Positions 15,429 through 21,827 of a stretch of DNA of 26,394 nucleotides are shown here, in pieces; the stretch's first letter is position 1, and each line of letters starts with the position of its first letter. The stretch is taken from IMG/VR virus record IMGVR_UViG_3300031841_004925, positions 1-26,394 of that record; one strand, written 5' to 3'. The DNA comes from a virus. Position numbers and translations under genes: made by a program. A model generated the notes under the pieces. It made no database searches, was not told where the DNA came from, and saw nothing but the letters and a program-made list of their open reading frames with translations.

Positions 15429-16256
15429 ATGTTCCAATCAGAGCTAATTTGTATTTTACAGGCAGGAGCAACCATTGATGGTCGAGTCATTGAGCAAAAA
15501 ATCATTGATCAGATTGCAGAAACTTACAGCCCAGACGTTTATACAGCTCGAATTAATGCAGACCATTACCCATGGAGTAACAAATACGGCTCTGTCCTCT
15601 CTGTCGAAAAGAAAGAAGACAAGCTATTCGCAATACTGAAACCAAACTCAATGCTTTTGCGTATGGCTGAGCAGGGGCAGCTTTTACATACCTCATGTGA
15701 GTTCTATGAAAAGTTTGCAGATACAGGGAAAGCCTACCTGACCGGATTGGCCCTGACTGATGAGCCTGCATCGTTAGGTACGACGCAGATTCAATTGTCG
15801 GCTAACAGCAAAGATAAAGCGTGTGTGCCAACAAACTTTCAAATTACCCCAGAGCAACTCTCGAAAGACACCGAGGAAGAAGCCTCGATGTTCCATACAT
15901 TTAAACGCTGGCTTAAGGGCGAAGGTGAACTTGAGCAGCTCTCACAACAACAGGAAGAAGACGACATGAGTAAAGAACTTGAAGAGCTACTCAAGCAAAG
16001 CATTGAGCAAGGCAAAGAAAATCAGCAACAACTCAGCCAGTTAAATGAGCAAGTTGAAAAGCTCAACACCAATGGTCAGCCGCAAGAACCTGAAGTCGAA
16101 GAAGGCATTGAAGTGACTGAGCTGGAAGACAAAGTCGAGAAGCTTTCATCTCAGGTAGAAAACCTAACAGGTCAAATTGAAAAATTCAGCAAATTGACCG
16201 ATGAAGAGCAGCGCAAGTTAGCCGGCGAAGGTAATGACGAAGAGCGCTACTTATAG
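15429..16256 (+). CDS. O: Capsid scaffolding protein and prohead protease, P2 gpO-like
   Basis: Directs capsid assembly and then cleaves itself and other head proteins. The N-terminal serine protease domain of 275 residues has D17 in GATIDGR, H46 in NADHYPW, and TGLALTDEPASLGT near 105-118, the gpO signature region. The nucleophile is probably a serine in this region or S89, not resolved here. The C-terminal half from about residue 165 is highly charged and predicted coiled coil (SQQQEEDDMSKELEELL), the scaffold part. AGGAG is about eleven bases before the ATG. It is the first gene of the long head and tail operon behind the candidate Ogr promoter. Confidence 0.9.
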   Translation: MFQSELICILQAGATIDGRVIEQKIIDQIAETYSPDVYTARINADHYPWSNKYGSVLSVEKKEDKLFAILKPNSMLLRMAEQGQLLHTSCEFYEKFADTGKAYLTGLALTDEPASLGTTQIQLSANSKDKACVPTNFQITPEQLSKDTEEEASMFHTFKRWLKGEGELEQLSQQQEEDDMSKELEELLKQSIEQGKENQQQLSQLNEQVEKLNTNGQPQEPEVEEGIEVTELEDKVEKLSSQVENLTGQIEKFSKLTDEEQRKLAGEGNDEERYL

Positions 16257-16302
16257 GCTTCGGCACGCCCTCAACCCATAACGAATTGAATTAGGTAAGA
16301 AC

Positions 16303-17340
16303 ATGCAAAAGCAGACCAAAATAAAACTCAGCGCCTACGTGAAAGCCGTGGCAGCGCAAAACGATGTAGATGATGCAACCGAGAAGTTTAACGTGAGCCC
16401 GAATGGTACTCAGCGCATTATCGCGGCTATCCGTGAAAGCAGTTGGTTCCTTAACAAAATCAACATCATCTCAGTGAAAAACCAAAAAGGCGAATCCATT
16501 GGTCTTGGTGTAACAGGCATGATTGCCAGTCGTACCGATACGTCGGGCTCAGGCAAACGTACACCGAAAGATCACTCAAGCATGGGGGCGATGCCTTACA
16601 TGTGTGAGCAAACGAACTTTGATACCGCGCTTCGTTACGCAAAACTGGACGCGTGGGCGCACCATAAGAACTTCAATGCCTTGATAAGCAAAACAACCCG
16701 AGAGCAGATTGACGCCAATAAAATCACCATTGGTTGGTATGGCGTAAGCGTCGCTAAAACTACCGATGCTAGCACCAACCCGAACGGTGAGGACGTGAAC
16801 AAAGGTTGGTTCCAAGCCATGCGTGACCATAACGCAGATCGCTTAATTACCACGGGGCAAAAAGCGGATGGTGAAATTCGTATCGGTGAAGGTGGTGACT
16901 TCATCAACCTAGACCTAGCCGTGCTTGAAACGAAAAACCTACTGCATGACGCCTGTGAAAATGATTCAAACCTTGTGGCCATCATCGGCTCTGACTTGCT
17001 TGCTTATGACAAAGCCAAGTTCTACGAATCGCACGGCAATACGCCAAGCGAAAAAGGCAAAATTCAGGAGCTGCAAGTCATCGGTACATATGGCGGTCTG
17101 CCTGCAGTGAAAGTACCAGGCTTCCCTTCTACGGGCATCATGGTGACCAGTTACGACAATCTATCCATCTACATTCAGGAAGGTTCAGTTCGCCGCTCTG
17201 CAGGTAAGAAGAATGATGAAAAAGACCAAATTGAAAACTTTGAGTCGATGAACATGGCTTACGTGCTCGAAGAAGTCGGTAAAGCCGCAGCCATTGAATT
17301 CAAAAACGTGAAGCTTTGGATTAATGAGGCTTGGCATTAA
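16303..17340 (+). CDS. N: Major capsid protein, P2 gpN-like
   Basis: HK97-fold capsid subunit of the P2 N family, 345 residues. Family features: KFNVSPNGTQRIIAAIRESS early in the chain, NIISVKNQKGESIGLGVTG, RTDTSGSGKRTPKD and ITIGWYGVSVAKTTD, then the GWFQAMRDH segment and the conserved LPAVKVPGFPSTGIMVT-type region near the C-terminus. The N-terminal 30 residues are probably removed by the gpO-like protease. It follows the scaffold gene by 46 bases. A structured 70-base element lies after it, in the place where P2 carries gene M. Confidence 0.93.
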   Translation: MQKQTKIKLSAYVKAVAAQNDVDDATEKFNVSPNGTQRIIAAIRESSWFLNKINIISVKNQKGESIGLGVTGMIASRTDTSGSGKRTPKDHSSMGAMPYMCEQTNFDTALRYAKLDAWAHHKNFNALISKTTREQIDANKITIGWYGVSVAKTTDASTNPNGEDVNKGWFQAMRDHNADRLITTGQKADGEIRIGEGGDFINLDLAVLETKNLLHDACENDSNLVAIIGSDLLAYDKAKFYESHGNTPSEKGKIQELQVIGTYGGLPAVKVPGFPSTGIMVTSYDNLSIYIQEGSVRRSAGKKNDEKDQIENFESMNMAYVLEEVGKAAAIEFKNVKLWINEAWH

Positions 17341-17368
17341 GCCAACCACTAAACACTAACACCCCCTC

Positions 17369-17438
17369 AATGCAGGCTCTATTGCTGTTTCAGGTGCGCT
17401 TTGGCGCCAACTGTTATTCGCGATTGTCGGCCTGCATT
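17369..17438. other. Long intergenic RNA-type hairpin between N and L
   Basis: AATGCAGGC (17369-17377) and GCCTGCATT (17430-17438) are perfect nine-base inverted arms. Inside them a second hairpin, CAGGTGCGC (17391-17399) against GGCGCCAACTG (17403-17413), closes over TTT with small mismatches. There is no T-run, so a simple terminator is unlikely. It occupies the 121-base gap between capsid and head-completion genes inside an otherwise tightly packed operon. Possible roles: processing or stability element, or regulator of expression after the abundant capsid gene. Confidence 0.6.
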
Positions 17439-17461
17439 CCCTAACACGGTAAGGATACATC

Positions 17462-17911
17462 ATGGAATTTGTCGGTGATAAAAACGAACGCTATGAATCT
17501 GAGTTACCAGCCTCGGACAAATATCCAGCACTGAAGATTTCAGAGTTTCAGTCTCTGTTCCATTTCCAAAGTAATGAAACAGAGGCAGGCATTCTGCATC
17601 ACGCTACGGTGTCACGCATCAAAGTGCATTCTGAACTTAAAGACACCTTAATCCCCTTTGCTAGTTTGACGGAGTTATCTCAAAAACGCTTTGGTGATGA
17701 TGACTCGACCGAAACACTTTATAAGCAGGCCGTATTCGCACTAACCGCCGCTCAACTAATCAGCGTACAAATGAGTGGTGACGCCACCGCTGAAGCAGCA
17801 GACCGACAAGAAGCGCTAACTATTAAGAAAGAAGAGTGTGAAGTGCAGTACCGCCAAGCCATAGACATGTTGATTCACGCAGAAGAAACCTACTGCTTTG
17901 AGAGGGTGTAA
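17462..17911 (+). CDS. L: Head completion protein, P2 gpL-like
   Basis: A 149-residue protein of the P2 gpL head completion and stabilisation family, which seals the portal vertex after packaging. The pattern PALKISEFQSLFHF near residues 24-37 and the helical remainder, including YKQAVFALTAAQLI and an acidic EECEVQYRQAIDML region, fit the family, as does its place after capsid and before tail completion genes. AAGGAT precedes the ATG. The stop overlaps the next ATG (TAATG). Confidence 0.75.
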   Translation: MEFVGDKNERYESELPASDKYPALKISEFQSLFHFQSNETEAGILHHATVSRIKVHSELKDTLIPFASLTELSQKRFGDDDSTETLYKQAVFALTAAQLISVQMSGDATAEAADRQEALTIKKEECEVQYRQAIDMLIHAEETYCFERV

Positions 17912-18375
17912 TGAAAGCATTGCAAAGCTTAACAGACCTATTCAAAAGCCATGTGACAGATGCGGCCAAAATGGATGTGTGGGCGGAGGATGGCGCCTTA
18001 TTTTGTGGCCAGGGTGCGGATGTCGATGGGTTTGAAATTGAATATACCGCCATCGTTTTCTTGCAAAGCGCCAAGTTAGAGCCACAAGTGTTGTTTATGC
18101 AATTAGTCAGCTGGCTCAATAAATACGACCCAGAGCGAGCAGAAAAAGGCTTGCCTATGCCGACGTTCGCGCTAGAGCCTCTCGATAAAGGTGCGTTTGA
18201 TCTCAAGCTGAAAATCGATATTCGTGAAGAGTTCGACCTTCAAGAAAATGAACAAGGCAATTGGAAGCAAGGTGATACCCGTTATGAATGTGTCAGTGGC
18301 TTTGAAGCACGAGCCGATGAAGACCAACTCGGTGAATTGGTCTACTTTGTCGGCCACTTAGATGATTTGCCATGA
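17911..18375 (+). CDS. R: Tail completion protein, P2 gpR-like
   Basis: A 154-residue protein matching the P2 gpR tail completion family, needed to finish the tail for joining to the head. Seen are SLTDLFKSHVTDAAKMDVWAE-type N-terminus, IVFLQSAKLEPQVLFMQLV, a polar loop, and the DLKLKIDIREEFDLQE strand characteristic of gpR. It is coupled to L by TAATG and to S by ATGA. In P2 the order lysis-R-S separates R from L; here the lysis genes have moved elsewhere. Confidence 0.75.
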   Translation: MKALQSLTDLFKSHVTDAAKMDVWAEDGALFCGQGADVDGFEIEYTAIVFLQSAKLEPQVLFMQLVSWLNKYDPERAEKGLPMPTFALEPLDKGAFDLKLKIDIREEFDLQENEQGNWKQGDTRYECVSGFEARADEDQLGELVYFVGHLDDLP

Positions 18376-18911
18376 GTGAGTTAACCCTCGCGACGCCTGA
18401 GCAATTGACTCAGGTTGTGGAAAGTTTAGTGCTGACGGTCAGTGATAAGTTTGAACTGAACAAACGGATGGCCAACCGCGCACGGCAGTTCTTTCGTCAG
18501 CAAATTCGCGCTCAGCGAGATATAGACAACAACCCGTACCAAAGCCGAACGCGGCGAAAGGCAACCCAACTATGGGATGGCACTCAAGCGCAGAACACCG
18601 TGAACAATAAAAACATGCTGCTCGGTTTTGGTAAGGCATTAAGAACTCACGTTACAGAAGAGAGCTTTGAAGTTGGCCTAAAAGGCGTCGCAGGTCGCAT
18701 TGGCCAAGAGCACAACCAAGGCGCTCAAGTGTCATTTACGACTCGTGTTAATGGTCACTACAACAGTAAAACAGGTCAATGGACAGGTGGCGTGAAAACC
18801 AAGCGCAATTACCAAATGCCCAAACGAACCTTCATTGGTTGGACGCCTGCTCTAGAGCGAGAGTTACTCGCCATGGCAGCGGAACACTTTGCACTAGAGG
18901 ATGCTGCGTAA
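18372..18911 (+). CDS. S: Tail completion / virion morphogenesis protein, P2 gpS-like
   Basis: A 179-residue virion morphogenesis protein of the P2 gpS family. It is arginine-rich with ANRARQFFRQQIRAQRD near residues 34-50, NPYQSRTRR, and the family motif KRNYQMPKRTFIGWTP close to the C-terminus. It works with gpR at the head-proximal end of the tail. Its start overlaps R by four bases and its stop overlaps the DUF2635 ATG (TAATG). Confidence 0.85.
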   Translation: MSELTLATPEQLTQVVESLVLTVSDKFELNKRMANRARQFFRQQIRAQRDIDNNPYQSRTRRKATQLWDGTQAQNTVNNKNMLLGFGKALRTHVTEESFEVGLKGVAGRIGQEHNQGAQVSFTTRVNGHYNSKTGQWTGGVKTKRNYQMPKRTFIGWTPALERELLAMAAEHFALEDAA

Positions 18912-19129
18912 TGGATAAACAACAAGTCGAGAAAACGGCGCTACCCACTTTCAAGATTAAGCCAGCGAAAACAAGTTTGATCGTGAAAGACCCAACAACC
19001 CGAGAGCCATTGAAAGCGGCAGGTGAAGATAAACCTCGTAACGCTTACTGGCTACGTCGACTCGCTGAAAAAAGTATCGTGGTCATCGATAAAACAGCCA
19101 AGCCCACAGCCCAAAAGGAAACTAAATAA
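18911..19129 (+). CDS. DUF2635 small tail protein, Mu gp38-like
   Basis: A 72-residue basic protein whose pattern SLIVKDPTTREPLKAAGE followed by NAYWLRRLAEKSIVV is that of DUF2635 proteins, found immediately before the tail sheath gene in Mu-like phages (Mu gp38). The function is not established. Its ATG overlaps the S stop and its stop overlaps the sheath ATG (TAATG), marking the switch from P2-type completion genes to Mu-type tail genes. Confidence 0.72.
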   Translation: MDKQQVEKTALPTFKIKPAKTSLIVKDPTTREPLKAAGEDKPRNAYWLRRLAEKSIVVIDKTAKPTAQKETK

Positions 19130-20265
19130 TGAGTATTGGTTTTGCTGAAGTACCCAGCACCGCTCGCGTTCCCGGTGTCTACATTGAAATTGATAATAGC
19201 CTGGCAAACAGCGCAGAAGACCTGCAAGTTATCTTGGCTATCGGTAATGCGGTCAGTGATGCAACGGTCGCGCCAAACAAAGTCACGCTTTGTATGGATG
19301 AGACGATTGCTGCAGCTTCGTTTGGTGCCAATAGCGACATAGTGGAAATGATCACCTATTTCCGTAAGCAAGATAAGACCATGCCTATCTTTGCGGTCAG
19401 TGTTGAAGATAGTGATACCGCAAGCGCCTTAGCCGCTTTGGGGGATGTTCAATATCACCACATCATGTGCTCATTGAACGACAGCACCACCATTCGTGAG
19501 TTAGGGACTTTTCTGGAAGAGCGATATGGCGCATTAGAGCAAGTACCAGGCATCGCGTATCTACCCAAGAAAGGCACACACGCAGAGCTCATCACCTTTG
19601 CACCAACAAGCAACTGCGCGTTAATCAACTTTCTGCCCATCAATAACTTGGGTGACTCTGCAGAAGCGCCATTGACTGACGCGGCAGCGATTGGCGCATG
19701 GGTTGGTCAAATCGCCCCGTCATTGGCCATCGACCCTTGTAGACCCCTGCAAACGCTCAAGTTGAACGGTGTTTATTCACTGGCAGCACAAGAATGGGAT
19801 TGGGCTGAACGTAACCTCTTTTTGTATGAAGGGTTGAGTACGTACACGGTGAACTCAGCGAATGAAGTGTTAGTCGAGCGCGCCGTTACTGCTTACACAG
19901 AAAACGCAGCTGGCGTAACGGACAACAGTTACCTCGATGTCATGACACCGGCAACCGCCATGTATTTTCGTCAGAAACAGCGTTCATTGATCTTAAGTGT
20001 CTACCCTCGCCATAAAGTTGCGAAAGACGGTACCAAGTTCGCCAAAGGTCAGCCGATTGTGACGCCGACTATGTTCAAAGCCAAGCTGTTGACCTTGTAT
20101 CGAGATTTAGAATACCAAGGCATCGTGCAAGATTTCGATGGCTACAAAAAGTCGCTCATTGTCGAGCTCGATGAAACCAACAAGCAGCGCGTCAACTACC
20201 AAGATTCACCGCAGTTCGTGAACGGTTTGATTATCGTTGCTGGCAAAATTCAATTTAGGAAGTAA
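19129..20265 (+). CDS. Contractile tail sheath protein, Mu gpL-like
   Basis: Sheath subunit whose contraction drives the tube into the cell. The N-terminus ARVPGVYIEIDNSLA is the Mu-type sheath opening. The middle has KVTLCMDETIAAASFG and the C-terminal domain ends with NFADG-like and PQFVNGLIIVAGKIQF strands that bind the tube and neighbouring subunits. At 378 residues it is shorter than Mu gpL (about 495), suggesting loss of the outer decorating domain. It is followed after a three-base gap by the tube gene. Confidence 0.87.
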   Translation: MSIGFAEVPSTARVPGVYIEIDNSLANSAEDLQVILAIGNAVSDATVAPNKVTLCMDETIAAASFGANSDIVEMITYFRKQDKTMPIFAVSVEDSDTASALAALGDVQYHHIMCSLNDSTTIRELGTFLEERYGALEQVPGIAYLPKKGTHAELITFAPTSNCALINFLPINNLGDSAEAPLTDAAAIGAWVGQIAPSLAIDPCRPLQTLKLNGVYSLAAQEWDWAERNLFLYEGLSTYTVNSANEVLVERAVTAYTENAAGVTDNSYLDVMTPATAMYFRQKQRSLILSVYPRHKVAKDGTKFAKGQPIVTPTMFKAKLLTLYRDLEYQGIVQDFDGYKKSLIVELDETNKQRVNYQDSPQFVNGLIIVAGKIQFRK

Positions 20266-20268
20266 GTC

Positions 20269-20634
20269 ATGGGAACAAAAATTACTAGCCGTGCTGTCCT
20301 TAACGCCGGTTCATTGGGGCGCCTTCCCATCAAAGAAGGGGCGGAATATGGCCTCGGCAACATGAAGCGCGAAACCATAATGGGTGACGATGGCCCTTTG
20401 GGTTTCTCTGAGCAATTCTCGGATGCGCCTTTTATCAAATGCACCATCATTCACGCTCAAGACACCGATGAGAAAGCCATTGCAGATTTTGTGGGTGAAG
20501 ACATCACCTTAGAAACTAACACAAACCGCGCTTACACCTTGAAAGGCGCATGGACAGTCGACCCGCTTACCGTTGCGGTAAAAGATGGCCAGCTTGAAGT
20601 GCTCTTCAACGGTGACGAACTCATCCCACAGTAA
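20269..20634 (+). CDS. Tail tube protein, Mu gpM-like
   Basis: A 121-residue inner-tube subunit. The pattern KEGAEYGLGNMKRETIMGD and the C-terminal TNRAYTLKGAWTVDPLTVAV followed by GQLEVLFNGDE is that of Mu-type tube proteins and fits a six-stranded tube barrel. AGGAAG precedes the ATG. It sits between sheath and small terminase, an order not usual in either P2 or Mu because the terminase gene intervenes before the tail chaperone. Confidence 0.85.
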   Translation: MGTKITSRAVLNAGSLGRLPIKEGAEYGLGNMKRETIMGDDGPLGFSEQFSDAPFIKCTIIHAQDTDEKAIADFVGEDITLETNTNRAYTLKGAWTVDPLTVAVKDGQLEVLFNGDELIPQ

Positions 20635-20645
20635 GGAGAAAGAAC

Positions 20646-21371
20646 ATGTTATCCATACTGATGAAACGAGAGGCTCAGAAGGCAAAGCCAGAACCGGTTG
20701 AAGCCTTTGAAGCAATCGACAGTGTTGACGCCATGAACGAGTCAACAGTAAGCCAAGCCGTTCGCACCGCTTTTGCTGATAAGCCCTGGGAAGAAACGCA
20801 ACTCGTGTTTAAGCATGACCAAAGCTACTTGCGCACCTTGTCGGGTTCGAAAGAGAAAGACCCGTACAAGCAAGAGCTCATTAACAAGTACCGACCATTG
20901 GTTGAAAAGCTACTGGATACCCACAAAGGCAACTACGACAACCTTGATGTGATGTGGTGCTTTTATATGTGGCACTTTGACCTTGGCCAGTTTGAAAAAA
21001 TTCACGATGACTTTCGAGCGGCCATCGATGGCGGATTAGAAACGCCGGCTAACTTTAAAGTGAACGGTCAAACGGGCTTCTGTGATTACGTATTTAAGTA
21101 CACGCACAAAGCGCATACCGACAAGAAAGCGTACAAGCGCGAATACCTGCTTAAAGCTGTAAATGATTTACTGGCTGGCGAGCTTGCTACTAACGCCCCA
21201 CTCAAAGTTAAGATGTTCCGCCTAGTCGGTGACTGGCACTTTGAAGCTGGTGAAAAAGAAAAAGCGCACAACCTGTTTGAGATAGTGATGAAGCTAGATC
21301 CAAACAAAGGCGGCGTGAAGAAGAAACTAGAAGCATTACAAAAGGAGCTTGGTTATGACCAACCCCATTAA
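20646..21371 (+). CDS. M: Terminase small subunit, P2 gpM-like, displaced into the tail cluster
   Basis: Recognises the packaging site and guides the large terminase. The 241-residue protein has the P2 M-type helical pattern: YKQELINKYRPLVEKLLDTH, NYDNLDVMWCFYMWHFDLGQ, RAAIDGGLETPANFK, and a C-terminal tetratricopeptide-like DWHFEAGEKEKAHNLFEIV then KLDPNKGGVKKKLEAL. Translation starts after AAGGAG. In P2 and its relatives M lies between N and L next to the other head genes; here it is between tube and tail chaperone, and its last 17 bases overlap the chaperone gene. The assignment rests on recognised pattern; the unusual place lowers confidence slightly. Confidence 0.8.
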   Translation: MLSILMKREAQKAKPEPVEAFEAIDSVDAMNESTVSQAVRTAFADKPWEETQLVFKHDQSYLRTLSGSKEKDPYKQELINKYRPLVEKLLDTHKGNYDNLDVMWCFYMWHFDLGQFEKIHDDFRAAIDGGLETPANFKVNGQTGFCDYVFKYTHKAHTDKKAYKREYLLKAVNDLLAGELATNAPLKVKMFRLVGDWHFEAGEKEKAHNLFEIVMKLDPNKGGVKKKLEALQKELGYDQPH

Positions 21372-21639
21372 AGACGAGTCACAAGTCAAGGTCGCGGAGT
21401 TGGCCTCGCCTATTGAAAAAGAGGGTAAATCGCTTACGCATATTGATATCAGCAAGCCACACTCTGGACATTTGCGTGGATTGAGCTTGATAGATGTGTG
21501 CGGAATGAAGTTTGAGGCAGGACAAACCCTATTACCTCGAATCTCTTGCTTGAACGAGCGTGACATTATCAACATGCCCCCAGAGAACTGGGCGCCTTTG
21601 CTCACGACGCTTGCCTCTTTTTTCGTTGCGACGGAATAG
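21355..21639 (+). CDS. E: Tail assembly chaperone, P2 gpE / Mu gp41-like
   Basis: A 94-residue chaperone that coats the tape measure during tube assembly. EKEGKSLTHIDISKPHSGH then LRGLSLIDVCGM followed by LLPRISCLNERDI is the E/41/14 family pattern. The ATG at 21355, seven bases after AAGGAG, is preferred over the upstream TTG at 21349. A T TTT TTC heptamer lies near the end of the gene in the correct phase for a -1 shift into the E' frame. Confidence 0.87.
   Translation: MTNPIKDESQVKVAELASPIEKEGKSLTHIDISKPHSGHLRGLSLIDVCGMKFEAGQTLLPRISCLNERDIINMPPENWAPLLTTLASFFVATE
21618..21624 (+). promoter_or_regulatory. Programmed -1 ribosomal frameshift site (T TTT TTC)
   Basis: The zero-frame codons of the chaperone read TTT TTC at 21619-21624 with T before them, an exact X XXY YYZ slippery heptamer. 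A -1 slip continues from CGT at 21624 into an open frame to the stop at 21789-21791. P2 uses a similar T TTT TTG site to make gpE+E'. Confidence 0.85.
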
Positions 21640-21791
21640 TGATAGAGCGAGTTGAAAACTATTACGCAGATATCGCCCTTGTGTTCCATTGGCCGCCAAG
21701 CGAAATAGACAAACTCAGCTACGACGATCTATTACTGTTTCGAGAGCTTGCCCGAGAGAGGCACGAACAAACACCACAAGAGAGCGAATGA
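21624..21791 (+). CDS. Frameshift extension E' of the tail assembly chaperone (GpE family)
   Basis: This is the -1 frame part of the E+E' fusion, about 55 residues after the slip (beginning RCDGIVIERV). It contains NYYADIALVFHWPPSEIDKL and DDLLLFRELARER, the P2 GpE (E') signature. It binds tube protein while the E part binds the tape measure. A GTG at 21639 could give separate translation but lacks a ribosome binding site, so expression as a fusion 21355-21791 is the likely route. Its stop codon lies in the loop of the terminator hairpin. Confidence 0.82.
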   Translation, partial: RCDGIVIERVENYYADIALVFHWPPSEIDKLSYDDLLLFRELARERHEQTPQESE

Positions 21792-21804
21792 GCTCTCTTT
21801 TTTT
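21779..21804 (+). terminator. Intrinsic terminator overlapping the E' stop
   Basis: AGAGAGC (21779-21785), loop GAATGA holding the TGA stop, GCTCTCT (21792-21798) and a T-run to 21804. Ribosomes finishing the frameshift product would cover the stem, so termination before the tape measure may depend on chaperone translation. Confidence 0.75.
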
Positions 21805-21827
21805 GTATCAACAAAAGGCTATCCAGA

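Noticed and set aside
18779-19129. Longer form of the DUF2635 gene starting at 18779
   Set aside because: It would overlap the S gene by over 130 bases; the ATG at 18911 in TAATG gives a normal-length DUF2635 protein.
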